Shown here piece by piece: positions 34,101 to 37,235 of a DNA stretch of 64,000 nt. The stretch is taken from contig OX438752.1 of NCBI GenBank assembly GCA_949316235.1, positions 3,371,001 through 3,435,000 on the forward strand. Reading direction: 5' to 3'. Under the pieces are notes generated by a model. The model ran no database searches. It saw only the letters and a list, made by a program, of their open reading frames with translations, and had not been told where the DNA came from. The position numbers and the translations under genes are program-made. Each line of letters starts with the position of its first letter. The first letter of the stretch is position 1. This DNA is from Oegoconia quadripuncta (taxonomy: Eukaryota; Arthropoda; Insecta; Lepidoptera; Autostichidae).

Positions 34101-34386
34101 CTGGTTGAAAATGTTGAGAGCCAATAGAAATGCGAATTTGCCTTTAAGACGTCAAAATATTAGAGATACAGAGACTGAAATAGAGGAAAGGATAGAGGAA
34201 GTTCCTAATCGGTTGAATAAATTGAGAATCAGTAAAAAGGGAAGCTATCCTATTACACCTTTGGCTTCAAGACATGCAGATACAGTAAGAGATAGAGATG
34301 CGGAGGTTGAAACTGAAGAAAGAGAAGCATGTCAACTTATATCTTTTAAGCGCAGACCTACGTCTGTTGATTGGAGACCTGGCTAA
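9664..34386 (+). CDS. Adhesion G-protein-coupled receptor with two C-type-lectin-like domains (8 exons)
   Basis: The predicted protein is about 1239 residues. In order it has: a candidate signal peptide (1-30), two C-type-lectin-like domains (about 51-180 and 205-335), a cysteine-containing linker (340-620), a GAIN region (about 622-850), a GPS motif (820-862) and a seven-helix family B2 domain (about 880-1135) with a charged cytoplasmic tail. In this family the GAIN domain cuts itself at the GPS, leaving an extracellular fragment bound to the membrane fragment; the new N-terminus acts as a tethered agonist. The ligand and signalling partner cannot be told. Coding exons: 9664-10521, 13459-13625, 16228-16931, 23857-23990, 26842-26937, 29519-29753, 31744-31946, 33064-34386. 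All introns are GT-AG, phases match, and the joined length (3717 nt plus stop) is in frame. The start is uncertain: ATG at 9664 or 9673, and an upstream non-coding exon is possible because TGTTTCAG precedes 9673. Confidence 0.9.
10583..10832 (+). pseudogene. C-terminal and 3' end of a LINE (intron 1)
   Basis: The frame reads [19 protein letters not shown] and [12 protein letters not shown], then after a one-base shift [18 protein letters not shown] and LHGRR, stop. This is the C-terminal end of a jockey/CR1-group RT common in Lepidoptera. The following CATCAGGTGACCCGCATGCT tail is shared with the retroposons at 9013 and 37674. Confidence 0.7.
10866..10977 (+). mobile_element. SINE-A variant, 3' fragment (intron 1)
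   Basis: TTATTCCGAGTCATGGATGT, then TATTCATAGCACAAGCTTTA and TTAGTTTGGGACTTGATGA match the divergent SINE-A at 53939-54180 rather than the main subfamily. Confidence 0.6.
10980..12150 (+). pseudogene. R1-clade LINE remnant with internal deletions (intron 1)
   Basis: Starts at an RT segment SDRQFG (about 10995), passes a poly-G junction (11029-11042), then [12 protein letters not shown]. After a further deletion a 210-codon ORF (11135-11767) reads [50 protein letters not shown] and a terminal CHHC...HTLEDCPAW zinc-knuckle. That order is typical of R1-clade C-termini. A frame break follows, then a GC-rich 3' UTR and poly-A at 12140. High GC against an AT-rich intron marks it as an insertion. 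The minus-strand ORFs here are shadows. Confidence 0.8.
12151..12467. other. Unassigned intron 1 sequence
   Basis: AT-rich DNA without ORFs or clear repeat boundaries. Confidence 0.4.
12468..12563 (+). repeat. Retroelement tail with (TTGCG/TTGCA/TTGTA)n array
   Basis: GCGCAATAAAGAGTATTTGT is followed by a pentanucleotide array that changes from TTGCG to TTGCA to TTGTA units. The layout copies that at 7630-7728. Confidence 0.7.
12564..13180. other. Unassigned intron 1 sequence
   Basis: AT-rich. Two short direct repeats (TTTAAGTAGGTATATTTGTC and a near copy) lie at about 13100-13175, just before the repeat tail at 13181. No gene signal. Confidence 0.4.
13181..13392 (+). repeat. LINE-like 3' UTR tail
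   Basis: CGCACAATCTGCCTATTTC, ACCCAAAGGTAGCCTGGAAG, AGTGATAAGGTCGTC and GTACAATAAAATGTATTAGT match the tail at 7480-7657 but without an extended microsatellite. Confidence 0.6.
13459..13625 (+). CDS. Receptor exon 2: end of the second lectin-like domain
   Basis: Encodes residues 287-341 plus two bases of codon 342. The acceptor is [19 protein letters not shown] supplies the closing cysteine (C326) of the second lectin-like domain. Two donors are possible: GTAAGC at 13597 (phase 0) and GTAAGT at 13626 (phase 2). Only the second keeps frame into exon 3, where AA joins C to make Asn. I chose 13626 for that reason. Confidence 0.85.
13626..14082. other. Intron 2 sequence with GAATGC-rich patches
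   Basis: Patches rich in GCGAATGC units occur at 13688-13775 and, mostly in reverse complement, at 13955-14025. They may be degenerate hairpin arms. No coding signal. Confidence 0.4.
14083..14765 (-). pseudogene. Decayed RTE-type LINE C-terminus, antisense (intron 2)
   Basis: On the minus strand the pieces read [13 protein letters not shown], a [19 protein letters not shown] segment, then [18 protein letters not shown] and [20 protein letters not shown]. This is the well-known C-terminal part of lepidopteran endonuclease-RT elements. Frame breaks interrupt it. Related copies lie in each half of the duplication at 39042-43955. Confidence 0.7.
14766..15058 (+). repeat. Interspersed repeat (CCGTTCATCCGTTTCGCC family), two units
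   Basis: A short unit (about 14766-14830) and a longer one (14831-15058) share AATCCGTTCATCCGTTTCGC, GTGATTGAGCAAC and a CATTTATAAT end. The longer one also has TTTATCGCGGAAATTTGTTT and ATCCCGCGGGAAC. The family recurs at 24005, 28437, 28833, 31256 and 59565, and is common in Lepidoptera. Confidence 0.7.
15059..15769. other. Unassigned intron 2 sequence
   Basis: AT-rich. Positions 15355-15495 (ATACGAGTCGTTATGTTAGT ... TTATGCCAAGTAAAAATGTC) are shared with 25330-25462, so they are a dispersed repeat. A short (TG)n run follows at 15573-15594. No gene signal. Confidence 0.5.
15927..16148 (-). pseudogene. Jockey-like RT C-terminal fragment, antisense (intron 2)
   Basis: The minus-strand ORF opens with [20 protein letters not shown] and [12 protein letters not shown], the standard segment after the RT domain of jockey-group LINEs (compare LYFANVRSIMEYASSIWSPE at 58090). 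The rest of the ORF is doubtful. Confidence 0.7.
16228..16931 (+). CDS. Receptor exon 3: extracellular linker
   Basis: Starts with the last base of codon 342 after TTTTTTTTCAG, encodes residues 343-576, and ends with one base of codon 577 before GTAAGT. The product has potential N-glycosylation sites and cysteines in NGYYWCV, KIRCVN and YYCDFP, with no transmembrane run. [20 protein letters not shown] and a later beta-rich part suggest a folded extracellular module I cannot name. The upstream in-frame segment (16229-16495) lacks an ATG and so does not appear as a start-codon ORF, but it is open and joins exon 2 in phase. Confidence 0.85.
17058..17430 (-). pseudogene. Truncated second gag
   Basis: The 5' part of gag repeated beyond the 3' LTR. 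It encodes the first 124 residues of the gag at 20186 (ending VRELHV) and then leaves the element into intron sequence. It lacks the zinc knuckles and everything downstream. Confidence 0.85.
17455..17657 (-). repeat. Gypsy 3' LTR, 203 bp
   Basis: On the minus strand it runs TGTTGTGGTAGTATTATAG ... TTTTGCACCAGTACA, with TG...CA ends. It is preceded by the purine tract AAAAGAGGGGA and contains an AATAAA. Identical as read to 20211-20413. Confidence 0.9.
17722..19236 (-). CDS. Gypsy integrase (504 aa)
   Basis: The first residues ([21 protein letters not shown]) are the C-terminal end of RNase H. Next is the HHCC zinc finger (H117/H123, C156, C159 in NCPECVQ). The catalytic core has D186 ([10 protein letters not shown]), D239 (RTDCGTQF) and E274 (NGCAEAGVK), so the D,D-35-E triad is intact. 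A chromodomain-free C-terminal tail rich in E, D and N ends at residue 504. Integrase would insert the cDNA into the host genome, but the missing RT means this copy depends on others. The ATG chosen is the first available; translation may once have been a frameshift fusion. Confidence 0.88.
   Translation of the reverse strand: MRYSYEVVYVPGKTLVVADALSRAPLSYTESETKEMCINMVTKSCIEDSKLSKIKLEQQKCEICQHLVSYTEKGWPIRSKVPPELKDYYQYRHNFCMQEGFLLYNSRLVIPSSLQRHILDDIHKGHLGITKCRERAKQSVWWLGLSSQIKVLVENCPECVQERINSREPMLLEAMPSRAWQKIGIDLFKYEGNWYVVIIDYYSRFIEIFKLLDLTETSLIRCCKETFARYGIPEVVRTDCGTQFKSKFEQFAKEYNFVHITSSPYFSQSNGCAEAGVKIAKNLLKKNNDIYLALLSYRNTPLETGYSPSELMFNRKIREILPVYPENLNVKLDMQDNFLSKRIDSREKMAKNYNKRHRVVMLKELEVGDRVWVIDLRSYGTIVRKAKEPRSYFVQVKGVNYRRNRWHLVPAPFQEAKDSEEDMGSQNSNKSNENRNRVGLEKEGNGSNEDYVTIVTDQGSNDDEDNSDEVEFRDPNQEVIRQRPERIRVPPRYLEDYDCNFLAW
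19236..20186 (-). CDS. Gypsy gag-protease (316 aa, truncated after protease)
   Basis: Gag begins [15 protein letters not shown] with the capsid-like [19 protein letters not shown] (23-40). Two zinc knuckles bind nucleic acid: CX2CX5HX4C (C207-C221) and CX2CX4HX4C (C228-C241). The aspartic protease starts at [17 protein letters not shown], with catalytic D276-T-G. The ORF stops at 316, forty residues after the catalytic site, where the deletion junction joins the last part of RNase H in another frame. Usual gag-pol order is otherwise kept. Confidence 0.88.
   Translation of the reverse strand: MSQEEAGVKAAPVVVKIPSEFNFQEPENWDKWRTRFQRYLVITKNDTKKEEDKINLLIYCLGEKAEQLLKQLKLEHCKDYDGVLAGLDKYFKPKRNVVYERVKFNSRIQKEGETVADFVRELHVLAEGCAYGELQEELIRDRLIVGIRDQKTSEKMQLKSELKLEEAINICKQAEQALQFQEKYKPSENFQLNKMEKQKAGFARKKCWWCGKVGIHPKEKCPAAMVSCYKCNKTGHFAKCCRDNKRVNMTEAGEEFQVDVDTSLGGTSKVLKFLIDTGADIVAIPSSLIHNKCKMWPCKEIIRGPDGNPLKVRGYS
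20211..20413 (-). repeat. Gypsy 5' LTR, 203 bp
   Basis: Identical as read to the 3' LTR. On the minus strand the LTR ends in CACCAGTACA. The next bases, TGGTGACAGCGGTGGCAG, occupy the primer-binding-site position, and gag starts 24 nt after the LTR. Confidence 0.9.
20414..20484. repeat. Direct repeat beside the LTR
   Basis: ATTATAATCTGTGGTTTATG with TATTCA occurs twice, at 20414-20439 and 20459-20484. The first copy abuts the LTR. The far flank of the element is lost, so it cannot be tested as a target duplication. Confidence 0.6.
20485..21314. other. Unassigned intron 3 sequence
   Basis: AT-rich DNA with no credible ORF or repeat boundary. Confidence 0.4.
21315..21729 (-). mobile_element. 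Element T copy 2 with tRNA-like internal segment
   Basis: Full 415-bp copy of the TIR element at 8416, in opposite orientation. On the minus strand, GATATCGTGGTCTAGTGGCA (box A-like) and GATTTTCGAATCCGG (box B-like) lie at about 21566-21491 with tRNA spacing (about 77 nt). The acceptor-stem ends do not pair, so it is not a tRNA gene. A polymerase III-type promoter inside a TIR element is unusual. It lies in intron 3. Confidence 0.7.
21730..22311. other. Unassigned intron 3 sequence
   Basis: A short GC-rich patch (21830-21900) and a 67-codon ORF (21886-22089) show no recognised domain. Otherwise AT-rich. Confidence 0.4.
22312..22945 (+). pseudogene. CR1/jockey-like LINE RT C-terminus and 3' UTR (intron 3)
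   Basis: Broken frames read [29 protein letters not shown] and [10 protein letters not shown], then [20 protein letters not shown] and [20 protein letters not shown]. It ends [18 protein letters not shown] and a 3' UTR with TTCTTCTCAGGGG. Stops and an internal loss show it is dead. Confidence 0.75.
22951..23177 (+). mobile_element. SINE-B copy 3, 5'-truncated (intron 3)
   Basis: Starts within the body (TGTCCACCTGGCTAGCTACC), runs through the 3' half and ends in a long A-tail. Together with the minus-strand copy at 23559 it forms an inverted pair just upstream of exon 4. Confidence 0.85.
23178..23558. other. Spacer between inverted SINE-B copies
   Basis: Contains a CCGGGAGA-rich patch (about 23230-23320) with no ORF of note. 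A minus-strand 103-codon ORF here runs into the SINE tail and is not a gene. Confidence 0.4.
23559..23816 (-). mobile_element. SINE-B copy 4 (intron 3)
   Basis: Poly-T start, then TTTGGTACTTGACCTCAATC, GAAGATGAGGTCGAAG and TAGATAAGATGGTGGTAGC. It ends at CCTACCACCAACCAAA, lacking the tRNA head. It lies 40 nt before the exon 4 acceptor. Confidence 0.85.
23857..23990 (+). CDS. Receptor exon 4: cysteine-containing linker before GAIN
   Basis: The acceptor TTATTTTTTTAG is followed by two bases completing Gly577. It encodes residues 578-621 ([19 protein letters not shown] ... [10 protein letters not shown]), with cysteines at CYKYTC and DYDC, and ends in phase 0 at CCT|GTAAGA. The spacing loosely recalls a hormone-receptor-like motif but is too short to call. 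There is no ATG, so it is visible only through splice signals and phase. Confidence 0.82.
24005..24112 (-). repeat. CCGTTCATCCGTTTCGCC-family fragment, antisense (intron 4)
   Basis: GTGGACGGATTTGGATGAAA is the reverse complement of the family signature TTTCATCCAAATCCG; the rest is worn. Confidence 0.5.
24113..24410 (+). mobile_element. MITE-N copy (3' truncated) in intron 4
   Basis: Left end ATACCGGATGGGTTTTTTTT, GTAGGTAAGTGAAATAGAA and the body AATAGGCTACAAACGCGATC ... CCGCTTTATTCGATGA match the full copies at 44052 and 46285. The right terminal repeat is missing. Confidence 0.65.
24411..24907. other. Intron 4 sequence with a GTGCAAAG inverted motif
   Basis: ACAAGAGTGCAAAGTTGC at 24411 and TTTGCACTCGAGTGCAAC at 24520 form a loose inverted arrangement around GCGAGCGAAG and GCGTTAGCGAGG. 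The rest is AT-rich without features. Confidence 0.4.
24908..25156 (-). pseudogene. Possible tyrosine-recombinase (Crypton-type) N-terminal remnant
   Basis: The 82-codon ORF begins [20 protein letters not shown] and contains [20 protein letters not shown] directly joined to LLAYF. Insect Crypton-derived tyrosine-recombinase proteins have an acidic start, a similar S-L-L-P-x-x-S-x-x-x-Y segment, and a V-L-L-A-Y-F segment about 20 residues later. Here the spacer seems deleted, and no catalytic R/H/R/Y region follows. The resemblance is from memory; it may be an unrelated short ORF. It lies antisense in intron 4 of the receptor. Confidence 0.35.
25157..25995. repeat. Intron 4 sequence with two dispersed repeats
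   Basis: 25330-25462 matches 15355-15495 (ATACGAGTCGTTATGTTAAT). 25740-25985 matches 5830-6225 (TTTGTCCGGATGTATCC, GGTCCGATTTGAGTGG). The region between contains GT-rich words. No gene. Confidence 0.55.
25996..26329 (-). mobile_element. SINE-B copy 5 (full length, intron 4)
   Basis: Antisense full copy: starts TTTTTATGCACGATGGGTTC and ends with the head GGGGATCGAACCCGCGACCT and GAGCCACAGAGGCGGTT. Confidence 0.88.
26436..26720 (+). mobile_element. SINE-A copy 2 (full length, intron 4)
   Basis: Head GACGACCTGTTTGGTGTAGT, box B GGTCGCGGTTTCGAATCCCG, body GTTCCCGAGTTATGGATG and GGAACTAGATGGCGCTGTG, then an ATTTATTATT tail. Confidence 0.88.
26842..26937 (+). CDS. Receptor exon 5: start of the GAIN region
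   Basis: Between TTTTGCAG and GTAAGT, 32 codons (residues 622-653) starting [19 protein letters not shown]. The amphipathic helical pattern fits the helical subdomain A of a GAIN fold. Both borders are phase 0, so skipping this exon would keep the frame. Confidence 0.88.
26955..27535 (+). repeat. GC-rich insertion with retroelement-like end (intron 5)
   Basis: A GC-rich block (26955-27360) stands out from the intron and contains short facing ORFs without domains. It is followed by AAATAAATGCTTGAAGTTTG. Its composition recalls R1-group LINE 3' parts, but I find no diagnostic motif. Confidence 0.4.
27569..27900 (-). mobile_element. SINE-A copy 3, split by a SINE-B tail (intron 5)
   Basis: Antisense copy: AGCGCCATCTAGTGCCACAC, TGTGGATACCAGATGGTTG | insertion | ACTACACAAATACATTTGTT, then the head GGGATTCGAACCCGCGACC and CACTACACCAAACAGGTCGT. 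Confidence 0.85.
27653..27725 (+). mobile_element. SINE-B copy 6: extreme 3' fragment inside SINE-A
   Basis: AACATCAGGTGTGATTGAGG, TCAAGTACCAACCCG and a poly-A of about 17: the last 50 bases of SINE-B inserted in + orientation in the antisense SINE-A. Confidence 0.85.
27999..28133. repeat. (CA)n microsatellite with CG variants (intron 5)
   Basis: About 135 bp of ACACAC with interspersed ACACGC, ending in an uninterrupted (CA) run. A cysteine/valine-rich minus-strand ORF here is an artefact. Confidence 0.92.
28134..28436 (+). repeat. Dispersed repeat beside the (CA)n (intron 5)
   Basis: GAAGAGCGGAGTCTCCTAAT and TTAAAAGGAGTCTCCAGCC reappear in reverse complement at 47100-47165, where a (TG)n also lies close by. 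The microsatellite therefore seems to belong to the repeat unit. Confidence 0.6.
28437..29000. repeat. CCGTTCATCCGTTTCGCC-family fragments flanking a SINE-A
   Basis: 28437-28533 is an antisense end (CGAAACGGATGAACGGATTT). 28833-29000 is a sense body (TTTATCGCGGAAATTTGTTT, AATCCGTTCATGCACC). A SINE-A lies between. Confidence 0.65.
28534..28800 (-). mobile_element. SINE-A copy 4 (intron 5)
   Basis: Antisense: ATCCTTAGACATACACACAG, CAGATGCTTGATATACTACA, GGGATTCGAACCCGCAACC and ACCACTACACCAAACAGGT. Confidence 0.88.
29001..29518. other. Intron 5 end
   Basis: AT-rich, with no gene. At 29443-29470, TTGCCGCCCTCTCATAT plus poly-A is the extreme 3' tail of the retroposon family at 9013. Confidence 0.5.
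29519..29753 (+). CDS. Receptor exon 6: GAIN region
   Basis: Acceptor GGTTATAG, phase 0 start; residues 654-731 ([20 protein letters not shown] ... [15 protein letters not shown] ... [18 protein letters not shown]), leaving one base of codon 732 before GTAAGT. Helical then beta-like, as in GAIN domains. Eight bases past the exon end a mariner-type MITE begins, so the natural intron sequence at the donor is only GTAAGT plus the TA target. Confidence 0.87.
29762..30184 (+). mobile_element. MITE-M copy 2, at the 5' splice site of intron 6
   Basis: TA target duplication at 29760-29761 and 30185-30186. Left end TTGGGTCTTTACCTATGAAA, right end TGTCATAGGTGAGGACCTAA. Closely similar to 5161-5578. 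Confidence 0.85.
30335..31230 (+). repeat. Dispersed repeat X copy 1, carrying a SINE and a LINE tail (intron 6)
   Basis: TTAAAGTTCCTGATTTTTTC, then after the SINE TGTAGCTTGCTTTAGGTATA, CACTGTGAACTTCATTGCGT and, after a further insertion (about 30838-31088, with GAGCAACCCTAGAGTTTCTT), CGGTGAAATTTTTCATAAAT. Copy 2 is at 63005-63672. Confidence 0.7.
30421..30692 (+). mobile_element. SINE-A copy 5 (intron 6)
   Basis: CGACCTGTCTGGTGTAGTGG, GGTCGCGGGTTCGAATCCCG, GGAACTAGATGGCGCTGTG and an ATTTATTTATTTA tail. It splits repeat X. Confidence 0.88.
31256..31468 (+). repeat. CCGTTCATCCGTTTCGCC-family copy (intron 6)
   Basis: CGCAGCTTCGCCTGCGTTAA, TTTATCGCGGAAATTTGGTT, AAATCCGTTTATCCGTTTCG, GTGATTGAGCAAC and a CATTTATAAT end. 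Confidence 0.75.
31469..31702 (+). mobile_element. R1-like LINE 3' UTR, 5'-truncated (intron 6)
   Basis: GC-rich block with GGGCCTCCCCTAGTGAGGGG, CCAGGCGAGCGGTAGGCAAA, ACGCATTTCCCTGCG and poly-A, matching 12050-12146. It ends 42 nt before exon 7. Overlapping ORFs on both strands are not genes. Confidence 0.75.
31744..31946 (+). CDS. Receptor exon 7: GAIN beta-sandwich
   Basis: Acceptor CTTTCTGCAG; two bases complete Asn732. Residues 733-799 ([48 protein letters not shown]) form alternating beta strands with N-glycosylation sites, as expected just before a GPS. Ends in phase 0 at GAG|GTACGT. Confidence 0.88.
31947..32594. other. Unassigned intron 7 sequence
   Basis: A short stretch at 32075-32150 reads [20 protein letters not shown], which may be an old retroelement fragment. 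Nothing else is recognised. Confidence 0.35.
32595..32766 (+). mobile_element. MITE-N right-half fragment (intron 7)
   Basis: AACTTGGAGAAAATATGAG, GTCGATGATGGTTCTGAAA and TTAACTTACCTAATATGCCC match the right half of the copy at 46285-46870. Confidence 0.65.
32770..33012 (+). repeat. Interspersed repeat (CCCGCGACTTCGTCCGCGTGG family)
   Basis: TCCCGCGACTTCGTCCGCGT, AAATTTCAGCCCGATCCGTC, CAGTGGTTTGGGCTG and a TATATATTTAGA end. This repeat family is widespread in Lepidoptera. It ends about 50 nt before exon 8. Confidence 0.75.
33064..34386 (+). CDS. Receptor exon 8: GPS, seven-helix domain and tail
   Basis: Acceptor CTTACTTTCAG, phase 0; residues 800-1239, stop TAA at 34384-34386. The GPS has C820, W823, W833, C838, C852 and C854, and ends [12 protein letters not shown], with the cleavage site H-L|T at 856-858. 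Seven hydrophobic helices follow, among them [71 protein letters not shown] and [18 protein letters not shown] charged tail of about 100 residues contains [10 protein letters not shown]. Family B2 features (the CWML of TM3, FGLPW of TM6) are present. The ATG at 33031 lies in the intron and is not the start. Confidence 0.92.
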   Translation, partial: FIDIHLSSTIKNIARNRSRVCGYWDYHANGTGFWSQAGCTFIRSNQEGVLDTCRCDHLTCFAEFSIFKPVFSERHEKNLELLTIVGCFMSIVGLLMIVVTAAVFKTWRMDFNNKVLLQLCMAILVLVMCFLLVIYFRFDSNNISCKILGVSLHYSLLASFCWMLVAAFLQYKKMVAVFKRAPTHKLLRATAFSWGFPCAIVGILVAVDTGAYLNQFVEKTPSAAFCFPSGLRLWLGVYVPVAMVVIINGTLFFFILRSMSASPVIQKHGGQNDETRNAFFSCLLCFLFGLPWVLGVFAHHIVGAYLFTLTATMQGFVLFVCFVLGMRKTRDLWLIKLKIKKPEENAWLKMLRANRNANLPLRRQNIRDTETEIEERIEEVPNRLNKLRISKKGSYPITPLASRHADTVRDRDAEVETEEREACQLISFKRRPTSVDWRPG

Positions 34387-34433
34387 AATTTACGTTTATT
34401 TGAATTTAATTGCGGTAGATTAATTCTAATGTG

Positions 34434-34439
34434 AATAAA
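34434..34439 (+). terminator. Polyadenylation signal AATAAA of the receptor gene
   Basis: First AATAAA after the stop codon (48 nt downstream), in GTGAATAAATGC. A very short 3' UTR would result; later signals are possible. Confidence 0.5.
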
Positions 34440-34793
34440 TGCTATAGTCTAGAATAATAGTAATGAAATTAATTTTAATTAATTCTCACATAATTAGAAT
34501 TCTAATTATGTGAAAATATATTATGTACATGGAGTGGTGGTACGTACATGGAAATTATAAAAACACAGTCATGGACAGTGATGCTCAAGATACCTTAAAT
34601 AATGTAGATACTCGTATGTGGAATACAAAATGGAAAATACTTTTAAATTAAATATTGCAGTTATAATAATGCGAACAAATTTCTAATGATATCTGTAATA
34701 CTAGATGTAAAATACGTATCTTTTGAATACTTGTTGTAGATAAAATACTTTTGTAAAAAAAACAAACATTTTTTTAATGAATGTTTATTTTTT
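34440..34793. other. AT-rich 3' flank
   Basis: Contains an imperfect palindrome CTCACATAATTAGAATTCTA / ATTATGTGA at about 34485-34512. No gene. Confidence 0.45.
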
Positions 34794-35127
34794 AGATGTA
34801 GATCGCGTTAATCGCGCACACATGTCACAACATAATATTATATTTTTTTAGATGTAGATCGCGTTAATCGCGCACATGACACAACATAATATTATATATT
34901 TTTAGATGTAGTTGGCGTTAATCGCGCACACATGTCACAACATAATATTATATTTTCTTAGATGTAGATCGCGTTAATCGTGCACACATGACACAACGTA
35001 ATATTATATTTTTTTAGATGTAGATTGCGTTAATCGCGCACACATGGTAAAACATAATATTATTTATTTTTAGATGTAGGTCGCGTTAATCGCGCACACA
35101 TGACACAACATAATATTATATTATTAA
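34794..35127. repeat. Six-copy 56-bp tandem repeat
   Basis: Units start AGATGTAGATCGCGTTAATC at 34794, 34850, 34904, 34960, 35016 and 35072. Five of the periods are 56 bp and one (the second unit) is 54 bp. Each has CGCGCACACATG and AACATAATATTATA. Confidence 0.93.
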
Positions 35128-35863
35128 GGTTTTAATTGAGACTTAGGTAAAACCAGTTCTTCAAACACTTTATCACTCATTTTTCTTCCATGAGGCCTCG
35201 TGATCATGCCCCCAACAGGGCAGAACTTGGTAAACCGATGTTGTATTTGAAAAATGTCACCTAATATGTCTGTCGCCGTAGAATCAGTTATCTATTACCT
35301 ACTAAAAGTATTTATCAAACACAGTATCTACAAAATACTAAGACACCAAACAAAACGTATTTAAATACAAGATACAACATTAATTTAAAAAAAGTTTTAT
35401 AGATACTGATGAAAATACGTATTTTGTATCTTGTATCTGTATTTCAGATACTTGTATCTTAGATAAGTATTTAAATAAAGTAATAAAGATAATCCACCAT
35501 GATCTTACCTATACCTGTTGTGTATAAATGTGCCTAAAAATTCTAAGTAGTAACTACAATTGAAATTTACATTATATTTACATTATATTAGAATGTACAT
35601 TTTGTTGAGCCTTTGTTGCAATATAATATTTATATAACTACAACGAATTTTATTTTTATTTTATGCACTTATGAACGTCACTTGTTTTTTAAACTACCAC
35701 TAGCTCGGAACGCGACTACTGAGAAGAGCTAGCGAGAAACTCAAAAAATGACTTCATATTGAGTTGGGTACTAACCGATTTCTATCAACATGGCTAAGAA
35801 CTTATCCAGAGTTAAATCTTATTAAAAAAATCAAAATTTAGAAACACCTCGAAAGAATGTCAT
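35128..35863. other. Unassigned AT-rich stretch
   Basis: Several TATTTAGATAC / GTATCTGTATTT words recur (35320-35480), hinting at a worn palindromic element. No ORF. Confidence 0.4.
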
Positions 35864-35865
35864 CA

Positions 35866-35940
35866 TCATCATATCAGCCGAAATACGTCCACTGCTGGAC
35901 AAAGGCCTCCCCCAAAGATCTACACAACGATCGGTCCTGC
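35866..35940 (-). pseudogene. Short LINE end fragment, antisense
   Basis: ACGTCCACTGCTGGACAAAG plus GCCTCCCCCAAAG is the antisense of the conserved FAQQWDS-type LINE terminus seen at 63820. Confidence 0.55.
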
Positions 35941-35942
35941 GC

Positions 35943-36278
35943 TTTTTTTTTTATGCATGACGGGTTCGTACTTGACCTCAATCACACCTGATGTTAAGTG
36001 AAGATGAGGTCGAAGGTGGAAGCGTACTGACCCGGAAACCCCAACACACATTTGGGGGACTGACTATCTTATCTCTGACAGCCGGAACAAAAAAAACAAA
36101 ATGCTATTAACATTGCTGCTTGGCGGCAGATTTAGATATGGTAGTTAGCCACGCGGATATTTAAAATGCCCTACCACCAACCAAACCGAGTACTTAAACA
36201 TGTACCCCGCTGGGGATCGAACCCGCGACCTCCGAATCCTAAACCCAATGTTGTTTAAATTGAGCCACGGAGGCGGTT
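35943..36278 (-). mobile_element. SINE-B copy 7 (full length)
   Basis: TTTTTATGCATGACGGGTTC through GGGGATCGAACCCGCGACCT to GAGCCACGGAGGCGGTT. Confidence 0.88.
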
Positions 36279-36848
36279 AAAAAATTTAAACAATGCCAGT
36301 GCAAAGTATTTATTAATTTGCTAGAAGCAGTGCACTTCCAACCGGCCGCTCTATCAATGAGGGAAGCCTATGATTAGCAGACGATGTCCTATGGCTTATA
36401 TTATGATTAATCAAAAAATAAAGTGTGTATCTTGTACGTTGTTGGCAAATACCTATATATATATATATAACACACACACGAAGCATTGTCCAGTACAATA
36501 ACGCGTTCAGGATGCTGTTTGGACTGCCACGACACTGCAGTGCGTCTAACATGTTAGCTGAGGCGCATACGGACTGTTCTTTTTTCAATTATGAGAAAGC
36601 GTAGCGCCTCTCTACTAAATCGTGTTCGTGTCAGCACGAACAGCATCTTGAGCGTGTTAGCCCAGCGCTAAAAAATTTAAACAATGCCAGTGCAAAGTAT
36701 TTATTAATTTGCTAGAAGCAGTGCACTTCCAACCGGCCGCTCTATCAATGAGGGAAGCCTATGATTAGCAGACGATGTCCTATGGCTTATTATTATGATT
36801 AATCAAAAAATAAAGTGTGTATCTTGTACGTTGTTGGCAAATACCTAT
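36279..36848. repeat. About 178-bp direct duplication enclosing a LINE fragment
   Basis: AAAAAATTTAAACAATGCCA ... TTGTTGGCAAATACCTAT occurs at 36279-36456 and 36670-36848, differing by a small indel. The first copy abuts a SINE-B; the second abuts the LINE fragment at 36475-36669. Confidence 0.85.
36475..36669 (+). pseudogene. LINE RT C-terminal fragment
   Basis: Frames read VQYNNAFRMLFGLPRHCSAS, NMLAEAHTD, then MRKRSASLLNRVR and LSVLAQR. The longer copy at 47667-47975 reads to the natural stop. Confidence 0.7.
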
Positions 36849-36892
36849 GTATAAGATACCTATTGAAGTAATCTAAAATTTGATATTTGACC

Positions 36893-37037
36893 GATAAGTA
36901 TTTCTCTTGGTTATCAATGGAGAAGTAATTAATTAGAACTGTGTTATTCAGTTGAAAGTGGTTGTTCACGGAGGTCGTAACATTTCCGGCTTCCCGCGAC
37001 CCAGAAAAGGTCAGTTATTTTTAACAAAATTTTAATC
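36893..37037 (+). repeat. Dispersed repeat (GACCCAGAAAAGG unit)
   Basis: TTGGTTATCAATGGAGAAGT, CACGGAGGTCGTAACATTTC and CCGCGACCCAGAAAAGG reappear in reverse complement at 50035-50180. Confidence 0.65.
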
Positions 37038-37235
37038 GATTTAAATCCAACTATCGCTAAGTTCTACCATTCACCTCCTGGCTCCATCATCAGATCACCT
37101 CCAAGATACCAAACTATAATATTGTCATTAAAATTCCATATACATACTGTTAGCGACGCGCTCAATATAATTTAGTGAAATTGGTAAATTTCGAAAAGAG
37201 CGTGTATATTTATATTTTCTGTGGTACCCGACTTA

